Shown here in pieces: positions 6,610 to 13,620 of a stretch of 16,785 bases of DNA. The notes under the pieces are model-generated. The model ran no database searches. It was not told the DNA's origin and saw nothing but the letters and a program-made list of their open reading frames with translations. This DNA is from an uncultured Eubacteriales bacterium. Lineage in GTDB: Bacteria; Bacillota; Clostridia; Oscillospirales; Acutalibacteraceae. The translations under genes were made by a program, and so were the position numbers. Every line of letters starts with the position of its first letter. Position 1 is the stretch's first letter. The stretch spans positions 1 through 16,785 of the forward strand of contig CAKSYX010000038.1 of NCBI GenBank assembly GCA_934525065.1, in the 5' to 3' direction.

Positions 6610-7130
6610 TATTTTACAAGAAGATAAACAATACCTCCAGCGGCGGCAACAAAGGTGATGAGATATTTTTCAAGGTATGCACCGACGTAGCAGCCGAGGA
6701 AGCCGGGAGAATAGATGATCTTCTGGAAAGTGTTGCCGTGCTTATATACCTTTTCCTTCATGTTGAGCGCGTCCTCAATTGAAGGATAGCTGTTGACATA
6801 AAGCGAAACGGCGAACCAATAGGCAACGATGTTGACAATTTTTGACGCGGCACCCGTCATTTCAAAAGCAAACAGGCCGAGCATCGGCGCCCAAACAAGG
6901 AAGAGGGCAAGAAGGCCGTTCATGAACGCCGGAACAAAGCAGACGGCAAAAGCACCCTGAGCGTGAGGCATGAGCTCATGCTCAATATGGCTGCACATTT
7001 CGTTGTTTCTGAAGGTGCGGTTGTCCTCAACCGGTACGCCGCAGATTTTGCAGACAAGGTGTTCCCACATAGCCCTGACAAGCGCACCCGGAAAGGTGAT
7101 AAAGCGTGTTATTACATAGAGAATATTCAT
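6609..7130 (-). CDS. Unrecognised membrane protein
   Basis: 173 residues, not recognised. An amphipathic N-terminus (FPGALVRAMWEHLVCKICGVPVED, 13-36) is followed by a polar stretch with HIEHEL at 48-53 and PHAQGAF at 55-61. Long hydrophobic segments follow at about 60-89, 94-113 and 141-171. The clustered His and Glu residues beside the first membrane segment could bind metal, but it is not a plain HExxH protease motif. GGAGGTGAT (7137-7145) inside the end of the upstream gene is a near-perfect ribosome-binding site 6 nt before this ATG. Start and stop both overlap neighbours by one base (TGATG and TAATG), so it is made in tight stoichiometry with the zinc-ribbon/TPR protein and the acetyltransferase. 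Confidence 0.8.
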   Translation of the reverse strand: MNILYVITRFITFPGALVRAMWEHLVCKICGVPVEDNRTFRNNEMCSHIEHELMPHAQGAFAVCFVPAFMNGLLALFLVWAPMLGLFAFEMTGAASKIVNIVAYWFAVSLYVNSYPSIEDALNMKEKVYKHGNTFQKIIYSPGFLGCYVGAYLEKYLITFVAAAGGIVYLLVK

Positions 7131-8659
7131 CAGATATCACCTCCGACATCGGTAAGAACCTGCTCAACAGTGAGTTTTCCTTTTTTATACTTCTGAACGT
7201 TTGAATCAATTTCAAGCGAGTAGTTTGCAAAAAGATCCGCAATCTTCTGATAGCTTTCGTCATCCTTAATATATGCGGCGCAAAGCGCATAAAGGTTGCC
7301 CGTTGCGGTTGAAATGCTGAAGCCGCTGTCAACATAGGCACTGATAGCCTTGAAGGCGTTTTCGCCGTCTCCCTTGAGCAGGTAGCCGAGAGCGTAGATG
7401 CTCTGGTAGGTCGGCGGATACTGAGAACTTGTCGGCCAGTTTTTCTTTGCAAGGTCGGCAACTTCAAGAATCTTGTCTGCGTCCGGCTTTTCGCAGAAGC
7501 GGAAAACGTTCGCATAGTAGACGTAAGCGTTGTCATCCTGAAGATTCTTCTTCAAACTCATTTCAAAATACTTCTCGGCGTTTTCGGTGTCGCCGAGCTT
7601 TGAATAAGTTGTGATAATTGTCGGCAGATAATAGGAAGCGTGTTCGCCCTTGTCGATTTCTTCAACCTTGAGAAGCTGTTTGAGCTGTTCCTCAAGGTCT
7701 TTTCCGGCCTTCTGCATGAGGGCATAGCGGTAATACTCAACGGTGAAAGCACTGTAAGCCGTTCCGCTGTCATCGGTACCCTTTTCAAGGAGGGCGTCAA
7801 GCTCTTTTGATTTTTTGTTGTAGTTGAACTTTGTATCCGACTGAATAATTTTGCCGAGGATAGGCTCAAGCGCGGTAATGGTTGCGCTGTATGATTTATA
7901 GAACTCACCGATTTCGGCATATTTGCCCTTTTTGAGCGAAGGAATCTTGTCCGAATACTGCTCGATCACGGTGCTGGCGTAGTTATACTGGCCGAGGTCA
8001 TAATAAATTTCAATGAGTCTCTTGACGGCAACTGCGGAAATGCTGTCGTTTCCGCCGTACTGCTGAATGTAGTTGCCGTAGGTCAGGCAGGCGTCAACGA
8101 GCTTGCCCTCGGAATAAGAAGCATCGGCGTTGATGAGGTCGGTGTATTCATTCAGTCCGGTCACCGCCGAGGTGAGTGCCTCGCCGAGCTTGCCGCTCAC
8201 GAGCGAATTTGCTCCGTCCGATGAAAGGAAAATGAAGGAAACAAGCCCAACGAGAATCATAACAACGAACATAACGATTCCTCCGACGTGAGCCGGGCTT
8301 GCCGTCATCAGCTTGCGGCATTCGCTGCAATAGGGATAGTCCTCGCCGAAAGAGGTGTCGCATTCGTTTTCTCCGCAGCATTCGCAGAGTCTTTTCGGCT
8401 GCTGCTCGCGGTCACCTTCGTCAACTGCGGTTTCGTCAATTTCGTCAAGCTCCTGAATGAGCTCGCCGGGAGCATATTGCTCTGCTTCCTCCGCCTTGTC
8501 AAGCTCGGTCTGCAAAAGGTCGCGTATTCCCTCAAGCTCCGTCACAAGTCCGTCCTCAAAGCTGCTTGGGCTTTCATCGGCGTTGTCCGGGGCGGCCGCG
8601 GCGGTTTCTTCTTCGGGCAGATTGCTTTTGCTAAGGTTCTTGTTTTCAAAATCGTCCAA
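7130..8659 (-). CDS. Zinc-ribbon, single-pass membrane protein with TPR-like repeats
   Basis: 509 residues. Domains in order: an acidic, probably disordered N-terminus (1-88); a zinc ribbon with CxxC pairs C92/C95 and C111/C114 plus extra Cys94 and Cys100; a membrane helix at about 125-146; then a long helical region (about 155-490) with TPR-like pairs such as DACLTYGNYIQQYGG, LIEIYYDLGQYNYASTVIEQ and TYSKLGDTENAEKYFEMSL. The ribbon is expected in the cytoplasm and the repeats outside. Start: the first codon is TTG (8657-8659), with AAGGAGGC (8666-8673) 6 nt upstream; no ATG is available nearby. It is the first gene of a three-gene operon and was probably built as a scaffold, but its partner and function are unknown. 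Confidence 0.8.
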   Translation of the reverse strand: MDDFENKNLSKSNLPEEETAAAAPDNADESPSSFEDGLVTELEGIRDLLQTELDKAEEAEQYAPGELIQELDEIDETAVDEGDREQQPKRLCECCGENECDTSFGEDYPYCSECRKLMTASPAHVGGIVMFVVMILVGLVSFIFLSSDGANSLVSGKLGEALTSAVTGLNEYTDLINADASYSEGKLVDACLTYGNYIQQYGGNDSISAVAVKRLIEIYYDLGQYNYASTVIEQYSDKIPSLKKGKYAEIGEFYKSYSATITALEPILGKIIQSDTKFNYNKKSKELDALLEKGTDDSGTAYSAFTVEYYRYALMQKAGKDLEEQLKQLLKVEEIDKGEHASYYLPTIITTYSKLGDTENAEKYFEMSLKKNLQDDNAYVYYANVFRFCEKPDADKILEVADLAKKNWPTSSQYPPTYQSIYALGYLLKGDGENAFKAISAYVDSGFSISTATGNLYALCAAYIKDDESYQKIADLFANYSLEIDSNVQKYKKGKLTVEQVLTDVGGDI

Positions 8660-8698
8660 GAAAATGCCTCCTTGATCTTTATAATAATCAACTTTGAT

Positions 8699-8727
8699 AT
8701 TTTATCACCTATAACTTAATTTTGCAA
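8699..8727 (-). promoter_or_regulatory. Sigma-A promoter of the TPR/membrane/GNAT operon
   Basis: On the minus strand, TTGCAA (8722-8727), a 17-bp spacer and TAAAAT (8699-8704). It gives a leader of about 35 nt before the TTG start. Confidence 0.75.
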
Positions 8728-8833
8728 TAAATTTCCTCAATTTTTAGTCAGCCGAATTTCTTTTCTTAATGCCCTTTCTTCGGCAGTAAAGAGAGGAAAA
8801 GGGGCGTATATTTTGTCGAAAATCCAAAAACTA

Positions 8834-8858
8834 TGCACAGTAACCAAAAATTTGTGCA
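8834..8858. promoter_or_regulatory. Inverted repeat upstream of the EF-G-like promoter
   Basis: TGCACA (8834-8839) and TGTGCA (8853-8858) form an inverted pair with centres 19 bp apart, about two helical turns, ending 21 bp before the -35 box. The spacing suits a dimeric regulator, but the arms are short, so this is only a candidate site. Confidence 0.3.
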
Positions 8859-8879
8859 CAATATTAGTTATAAATAAGT

Positions 8880-8908
8880 TTGAACTTTTGTGAATTTTAT
8901 GATAAAAT
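8880..8908 (+). promoter_or_regulatory. Sigma-A promoter of the EF-G-like gene
   Basis: TTGAAC (8880-8885), a 17-bp spacer and TAAAAT (8903-8908). The start is expected near 8915. Confidence 0.75.
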
Positions 8909-8914
8909 ATCCAA

Positions 8915-9057
8915 TGTTAGCTTCAACTATTGCATATTTTAACTAAATATCAGCTTTTGGAGTAACTATTTTAAAAGGCGGTCTTCCGCCGTGAATAAGA
9001 ACTGCCGCCGGGCGAGTGTCGTTTCCCCGGTTCGTGCGGTTCAAGGAGGTAACAGAT
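8915..9057 (+). promoter_or_regulatory. Long structured leader of the EF-G-like gene
   Basis: From the predicted start to the ATG the leader is about 143 nt, while other single-promoter genes here have leaders of 16-50 nt. It holds a hairpin GGCGG-TCTT-CCGCC (8977-8990) and a second possible stem CCGGG (9008-9012) with CCCGG (9026-9030). The GGCGG arm could instead pair with GCCGCC at 9004-9009. No T-run follows the stems, so transcription attenuation is not evident; a translational effect is possible. It matches no riboswitch class I recognise. Confidence 0.35.
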
Positions 9058-11127
9058 ATGAAAACTTACGACGCAAATAACATCAGAAATATCGCCATTG
9101 CCGGCCACACCGGAAAGGGTAAGACCACCCTCGCCGAGGCTATGCTTTTCCTTGCAAAGGCTACCGACAGACTCGGTAAGGTTGCAGACGGAAACACCGT
9201 AATGGACTTTGACGGCGAAGAAAAGAAGCGTCAGTGCTCGCTTTCAACGGCTTTTGCTCCCCTTGAGTGGAGAGACACAAAGATCAATCTCCTTGACGCA
9301 CCCGGCAAGTTCGACTTTGAGGGCGGCGTTTCCGAGGCTATGCGCGCGGCGGAGTGTGCTCTTATCGTAACCTCCGCAGGCTCGGGCTTTGACGTCGGCG
9401 CCGAAAAGGCAATCAAGGCCGCAGACGCAAGAGGAATTGCAAAGTTCTTTGCAATCACCAAGCTTGACGCAGAAAATACCGATTTCTACAAGACCTTCGA
9501 AGCTCTTAAAGCTGAGGTCGGTTCAAAGCTCTGCCCGGTCGTTATTCCCCATGTTGTCGGCGGAAAGGTTGAGTCATACATAAATCTTTGCAGCAACAAG
9601 GCCTTTAAATATGAAAAGGGCAAAGCAACCGTTATCGACATTCCGAACGATGAACACATCTCCGCAATGAAGGATATCCTCATGGAAGCCGTTGCCTCTG
9701 TTGACGATGACCTCATGATGAAATTTTTTGACGGCGAAGAGCTGACCAAGGAAGAAATCATTGACGGCCTCACCAAGGGCGTTGAGCAGGGCGAGATTTA
9801 TCCCGTTTACGGCTGCTCCGGAACAACTCTTGAAGGCGTTGATCTGCTTCTTGACGCGCTCGTTTTCTCTGCTCCGTCACCCGCTCAGGCAGGCTGTGAA
9901 AAGGCGGAAAACGACGCCGGTGAGGAAATCGACGTTAAGTGCGACCCGAACGGCCCGCTTGCCGCAATCTGCTTCAAGACCGTTGCTGACCCGTTCGTTG
10001 GAAAGATGTCCTTTGTCAAGGTCATTTCCGGCAAAATCACCGCTGACGTTCCGGCCTTCAACGCTTCAACAGGCGAGAGCGAAAGAATGGGCAAGCTCAT
10101 CTCCGTCAGAGGCAACAAGCAGGAAGACATCGCCGCAATCACCGCAGGCGACATCGGCGTAATCACAAAGCTCTCCGGTCTCGGCACCGGCGACACAATC
10201 TGCAACGCAAAGAACATCATCAGGCTCAAGGGCGTTTCCTTCCCGGCTCCGTCGCTTTCAATGGCAATCGTTGTCAAGAAAAAGGGCGAAGAGGATAAGG
10301 TTGCTTCCGGCCTTCGCAGAATCATGGGCGAAGATCCGACCGTAGGCTTTGCCACCAACGAGGAAACAAGAGAAATGATTCTCTCCGGCCTCGGCGAACA
10401 GCACCTTGACATCGTTCTTGCAAAGCTCAAGACAAAATTCGGCGTTGAGATCGACCTCAAGATTCCGCGCGTTGCATACAGAGAAACTATCCGCAAAAAA
10501 TGCCAGGTTCAGGGACGCCACAAGAAGCAGTCCGGCGGTTCAGGCCAGTTCGGTGATGTATGGATCCGCTTTGAGCCGCATGACGGCGACGAGCTGATTT
10601 TTGAAACCGAGGTTGTCGGCGGTTCCGTTCCGAAGAACTACTTCCCGGCTGTTGAAAAGGGACTTCAGGAAGCGATTCAGAAGGGCCCGCTTGCCGGCTA
10701 TCCGGTAGTCGGACTCAAGGCTGTTCTTTATGACGGCTCCTACCACCCCGTTGACTCAAACGATATGGCTTTCCGTACCGCAGCGAAGATCGCGTATAAG
10801 AACGGTATGGCTCAGGCTAACCCGGTAATTCTTGAGCCCATCGGCGACCTCAAGGTCTATGTTCCGGACGCAAATCTCGGCGACATCATGGGCGACATCA
10901 CAAAGCGCCGCGGCCGCGTTCTCGGCATGGGTGCCGCAGACGAGCCGAAGATGCAGGAGCTTGTTGCCGAAGTTCCGATGGCTGAAATGGGCGATTTCTC
11001 AACCATGCTTCGCTCAGTCACCGCCGGAAGAGGCCACTTCTCCCTCACCTTTGCGCGTTACGAGGATGCTCCGGGCAACGTTGCTCAGAAGGTTATTGAA
11101 GAAGCCAAGGCAGAAGCCGAGGATTGA
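9058..11127 (+). CDS. EF-G-like translational GTPase (EF-G2 type)
   Basis: 689 residues, near the 690-700 of EF-G, with all domains present: GTPase (1-280), domains II-III (300-480), domain IV with KQSGGSGQFGDVWIRFEP and GSYHPVDSNDMAF, and domain V ending TAGRGHFSLTFARYEDAP. The GTPase motifs depart from EF-G. G1 is AGHTGKGKTT (15-24) rather than AHIDAGKTT. G2 lacks RGITI (CSLSTAFAPLEW at 60-71). G3 is DAPGKFDF (80-87), with Lys84 in place of the catalytic His. G4 is TKLD (134-137). This places it in the EF-G-like/FusA2 group rather than canonical fusA; those proteins are not thought to replace EF-G, and their exact ribosomal role is open. Start: AAGGAGGT (9043-9050) is 7 nt before ATG 9058. 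A GTG at 9016 is in frame but has no such site. Its Ala/Gly-rich, biased codon use suggests good expression. Confidence 0.88.
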   Translation: MKTYDANNIRNIAIAGHTGKGKTTLAEAMLFLAKATDRLGKVADGNTVMDFDGEEKKRQCSLSTAFAPLEWRDTKINLLDAPGKFDFEGGVSEAMRAAECALIVTSAGSGFDVGAEKAIKAADARGIAKFFAITKLDAENTDFYKTFEALKAEVGSKLCPVVIPHVVGGKVESYINLCSNKAFKYEKGKATVIDIPNDEHISAMKDILMEAVASVDDDLMMKFFDGEELTKEEIIDGLTKGVEQGEIYPVYGCSGTTLEGVDLLLDALVFSAPSPAQAGCEKAENDAGEEIDVKCDPNGPLAAICFKTVADPFVGKMSFVKVISGKITADVPAFNASTGESERMGKLISVRGNKQEDIAAITAGDIGVITKLSGLGTGDTICNAKNIIRLKGVSFPAPSLSMAIVVKKKGEEDKVASGLRRIMGEDPTVGFATNEETREMILSGLGEQHLDIVLAKLKTKFGVEIDLKIPRVAYRETIRKKCQVQGRHKKQSGGSGQFGDVWIRFEPHDGDELIFETEVVGGSVPKNYFPAVEKGLQEAIQKGPLAGYPVVGLKAVLYDGSYHPVDSNDMAFRTAAKIAYKNGMAQANPVILEPIGDLKVYVPDANLGDIMGDITKRRGRVLGMGAADEPKMQELVAEVPMAEMGDFSTMLRSVTAGRGHFSLTFARYEDAPGNVAQKVIEEAKAEAED

Positions 11128-11166
11128 TTTGATTTCTTGACTTTTCAACATAAATAAACACACAAA

Positions 11167-11196
11167 CAAGAGCCGCCGGTTTTCCGGCGGCTCTTG
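11167..11196. terminator. Bidirectional terminator between the EF-G-like gene and mnmE
   Basis: A perfect 13-bp stem, CAAGAGCCGCCGG (11167-11179) with CCGGCGGCTCTTG (11184-11196), closes on TTTT. Moderately T-rich sequence follows on both strands (TTCTTTATAA on plus; TTTGTGTGTTTATTT on minus). It serves both convergent genes. Confidence 0.85.
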
Positions 11197-11217
11197 TTCT
11201 TTATAAGCTTACTTCTC

Positions 11218-12582
11218 TCACTTGCCGACGCAGAAGGAGGAAAAGACCTCGTCAATCACAGCGTCGGTTGCTTTTTCGCCCTTCAGCTCAAGCAAAAAGC
11301 CGATGGCATCGTCAATGCAGACATTCACCGCGTCAAGCGTCAGTCCGTTTTCAAGTGCCTGACGCGCCTGACGAACAGCCTTGAGGGCCTCCTCGGTGTT
11401 TTTGCGCTGACGTTCGGTTGAAAGGATACCCTGTGAGGTGTCAAGCTCCTTTGTGCAAAGCAGCTGTTCAGCCTTTTCTTCAAGCCCGGAAAGACCTTCG
11501 CCGCTTTCTGCGCAAAGCTCGCAGTGGACGGGAAAAATCTCCTTGAGCCTTTTTTCGTCCGCAAGAACAGGCAGATCGTTTTTGTTGAGGACGGCAATGA
11601 CCCGCCTTCCTTTGCAAAGCGAAATTATCTCTTCGTCCTCTTCCTCAAGCGGACGCGAAAGGTCAAAGACAGCAAAAACAAGGCCGGCGCGTTCAAGTCT
11701 CGCCTTGGCTCTTTCAACGCCGAGCCGTTCAACCTCGTCCGAGGCGTTTCTGATTCCGGCGGTGTCCGCAAGGCGCAGAACGAGCGCGCCGAGGTTCACC
11801 GTGTCCTCAACAATGTCTCTTGTTGTGCCTTCAATGCCGGTGACGATTGATTTTTCGCAGCCGGCAAGCAGATTCATCAATGCGGATTTGCCGACGTTCG
11901 GTTTGCCGATGATTGCCGTTTCAACGCCCTTTGTGACCGCCGCCCCGGCGTCAAAGCCCGAAAGCAGAGCAGAAAGCGCAGCTTCAACCTCAAAAAGTGT
12001 TTTTAAAAGAACGTCAGTCTCAAGTTCTTCAATTTCGTCGTCCGGGTAATCGACCCACGCAGAAAGCTGAGCCGAAGCGGAAATCAAACGCTTTGAAAAC
12101 GAGTCAATTTTTCGGCTCAACGCGCCGCCGAGCGCGGAAAGCGAAGCCTTTGCTCCCTGCTCATTCTGCGCGCCGATAAGCTCCATAACGGCTTCGGCTT
12201 CGGTCAAATCAAGCTTTCCGTTAAGAAACGCTCTTTTTGTGAATTCGCCCGGACCTGCCGGTTCGGCACCGGAGGAAAATACGGCGCGAAGAACCTTTTT
12301 GAGCACGAACAGACCGCCGTGGCAGGAAAGCTCAACAACGTTTTCGCCTGTGTAGCTCTTCGGTGCACGAAAAACAAGGGCAACACATTCGTCAATTCTT
12401 TCTCCCTCAAAAACAACAAAGCCATGCGCCGCACGGTAGCCCTCAAGCTCGCTCAGGCGGCGTTTTCCCGTCGGTTCAAAAATTTTGTCTGCAATTGAAA
12501 TTGCCTCTGTGCCGGAAATTCGGATGATTCCGATTGAGCCGGTATTCTGCGGCGTTGCAATTGCCGCTGCGGTTGAAGCCAT
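11218..12582 (-). CDS. mnmE: tRNA uridine-5-carboxymethylaminomethyl modification GTPase MnmE
   Basis: 454 residues, the usual MnmE length. With MnmG it installs the cmnm5 group on wobble uridine 34 of certain tRNAs, using a folate one-carbon donor, FAD and GTP hydrolysis. Seen: the N-terminal folate-binding domain (TPQNTGSIGIIRISG at 10-24; SYTGENVVELSCHGG at 76-90; PGEFTKRAFLNGKLDLTEAEA at 111-131). The inserted G domain has GKPNVGKS (226-233), GTTRDIVED (252-260), DTAG (273-276) and NKND (333-336). The catalytic C-terminus is CVGK (451-454). AAAGGGGTGA (12587-12596) lies 4 nt before the ATG. Often mnmE sits beside mnmG, jag or yidC; here it is alone, sharing a divergent promoter region with a CorA-type gene. 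Confidence 0.97.
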   Translation of the reverse strand: MASTAAAIATPQNTGSIGIIRISGTEAISIADKIFEPTGKRRLSELEGYRAAHGFVVFEGERIDECVALVFRAPKSYTGENVVELSCHGGLFVLKKVLRAVFSSGAEPAGPGEFTKRAFLNGKLDLTEAEAVMELIGAQNEQGAKASLSALGGALSRKIDSFSKRLISASAQLSAWVDYPDDEIEELETDVLLKTLFEVEAALSALLSGFDAGAAVTKGVETAIIGKPNVGKSALMNLLAGCEKSIVTGIEGTTRDIVEDTVNLGALVLRLADTAGIRNASDEVERLGVERAKARLERAGLVFAVFDLSRPLEEEDEEIISLCKGRRVIAVLNKNDLPVLADEKRLKEIFPVHCELCAESGEGLSGLEEKAEQLLCTKELDTSQGILSTERQRKNTEEALKAVRQARQALENGLTLDAVNVCIDDAIGFLLELKGEKATDAVIDEVFSSFCVGK

Positions 12583-12604
12583 GCGCTCACCCCTTTACCT
12601 GAAG

Positions 12605-12633
12605 ATTATACCGCGCCGCAGAAGAAAAAGCAA
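12605..12633 (-). promoter_or_regulatory. Sigma-A promoter of mnmE
   Basis: On the minus strand, TTGCTT (12628-12633), a 17-bp spacer and a perfect TATAAT (12605-12610). The leader is only about 16 nt. Confidence 0.8.
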
Positions 12634-12638
12634 GGTGC

Positions 12639-12667
12639 TTGAAAAAACACCTCCCCTGTGATAGAAT
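12639..12667 (+). promoter_or_regulatory. Sigma-A promoter of the corA-like gene
   Basis: TTGAAA (12639-12644), a 17-bp spacer and TAGAAT (12662-12667). Its -35 box is 5 bp from the -35 box of the divergent mnmE promoter. Confidence 0.75.
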
Positions 12668-12706
12668 CAAAAGCAGAAGGCGGAACCTTGCGAAGGGGGA
12701 AGAAAT

Positions 12707-13534
12707 GTGCAAAAAGTAATATATATGCAGCAGATTCAGGAATACAGCGAGTATATTGACCAGTCGGTCATCGACTATATAAACGACGGCCAGATTGAAA
12801 CGTTTGAAAGCTTTGATACCTATGATTTCATCGCCTTTGACTGGTATGACCTCAAAAATCTTTCCGCACCGCCCGCTCAGATAATTATTTATCTTGACGC
12901 CGACGATATTTTCTATATCTGCGAAAACGAAACGTCATACAAGGTTGCGAAGCGCTTCTTTTCCCACGGTGAAACCAACGAGCAGGCTCTCTATATTTTC
13001 TTTTGCAACCTGTTCAAGGGCAGCGCAGCCTACCTTGAAGGTCTTGAAAACGAAATCTCCGCGCTTGACGATGAGGTCTCAAGCCGAATCAATGACGGTC
13101 AGAAGGGAAAAATCACCGATTTTCGCTACAACATTCTGAAGCTTCGCCGATATTACGACCAGCTTGAGTCAATTTTTGAGTGTATATGCGACAATGACAA
13201 CAGCCTTGTTTCCGAGCACAGCCTCAGATATTTTGAAATTCTGAAATCGCGTTCGATAAAGCTTGTTTCTCAGCTGACAAGCCTGCGTGAATACATCATG
13301 CAGGTCAGAGAATCCTATCAGGCGCAAATCGGCATTGAGCAAAACGACCTCATGAAGGTTTTCACAATGGTGACGTCGATTTTTCTTCCGCTGACGCTCA
13401 TTGTCGGCTGGTACGGAATGAACGTTCAAATGCCGGAATTCAAGTGGAAATACGGCTATCCGTTTGTTGCCGTGCTCAGTGCAGTTGTCTGCATTGTCTG
13501 GCTGATAGTTTTCAAAAAGAAAAAGTGGCTGTAA
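12707..13534 (+). CDS. corA: CorA-family magnesium/divalent cation transporter
   Basis: 275 residues. A CorA channel is a homopentamer that lets Mg2+ (or Co2+/Ni2+) enter the cell. Seen: an N-terminal cytoplasmic alpha/beta domain (1-100), a long helical region (about 105-215) forming the stalk, membrane helix 1 (about 219-236) ending in the signature YGMN (236-239), the outer loop MPEFKWKYGYP (242-252), and helix 2 (about 251-269) with a Lys-rich inner tail (FKKKKWL). It is shorter than the 316 residues of E. coli CorA, the difference being in the N-terminal domain. Start: GTG 12707, with AAGGGGGAAG (12691-12700) upstream. An in-frame ATG at 12725 is too far from that site, and an out-of-frame ATG at 12704 stops after four codons. 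Ion choice cannot be settled from sequence. Confidence 0.9.
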   Translation: MQKVIYMQQIQEYSEYIDQSVIDYINDGQIETFESFDTYDFIAFDWYDLKNLSAPPAQIIIYLDADDIFYICENETSYKVAKRFFSHGETNEQALYIFFCNLFKGSAAYLEGLENEISALDDEVSSRINDGQKGKITDFRYNILKLRRYYDQLESIFECICDNDNSLVSEHSLRYFEILKSRSIKLVSQLTSLREYIMQVRESYQAQIGIEQNDLMKVFTMVTSIFLPLTLIVGWYGMNVQMPEFKWKYGYPFVAVLSAVVCIVWLIVFKKKKWL

Positions 13535-13567
13535 TAATAGCCGCACCGCGCGAAAGTTTTTTCAAAT

Positions 13568-13597
13568 TGAATGAATCTCCCTTTTTTGTCAATGATA
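13568..13597 (+). promoter_or_regulatory. Putative sigma-G (forespore) promoter of ypeB
   Basis: TGAATG (13568-13573), a 17-bp spacer and AATGATA (13591-13597). It matches the sigma-G -35 pattern fully and CATNNTA except for the first base. It has the same spacing and the same A-for-C change as the candidate before the Q-rich gene. In Bacillus, ypeB is transcribed in the forespore by sigma-G. Confidence 0.5.
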
Positions 13598-13616
13598 ATC
13601 AAAAAGGGGGATTTTT
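13578..13616 (+). terminator. Terminator of corA overlapping the ypeB promoter and ribosome-binding site
   Basis: TCCCTTTTTTG (13578-13588) pairs with CAAAAAGGGGG (13600-13610), 11 pairs with two G-U, followed by ATTTTTC. The GGGGG of its right arm is also the ribosome-binding site of ypeB. Confidence 0.75.
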
Positions 13617-13620
13617 CATT

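Noticed and set aside
3581..8972. Shared 12-mer AGTAACTATTTT in the leaders at 3581-3592 and 8961-8972
   Set aside because: Several 12-mers are expected to recur by chance in a window of this size and base composition, and no structure accompanies this one.
9016..9057. GTG start adding 14 residues to the EF-G-like protein
   Set aside because: The ATG at 9058 has AAGGAGGT 7 nt upstream and gives an N-terminus aligned with the family. The added residues lie in the structured leader.
13444..13620. 59-residue extension of YpeB in the open frame upstream
   Set aside because: It overlaps the end of corA in another frame and the terminator, while a ribosome-binding site precedes ATG 13621 and the membrane helix follows it directly.
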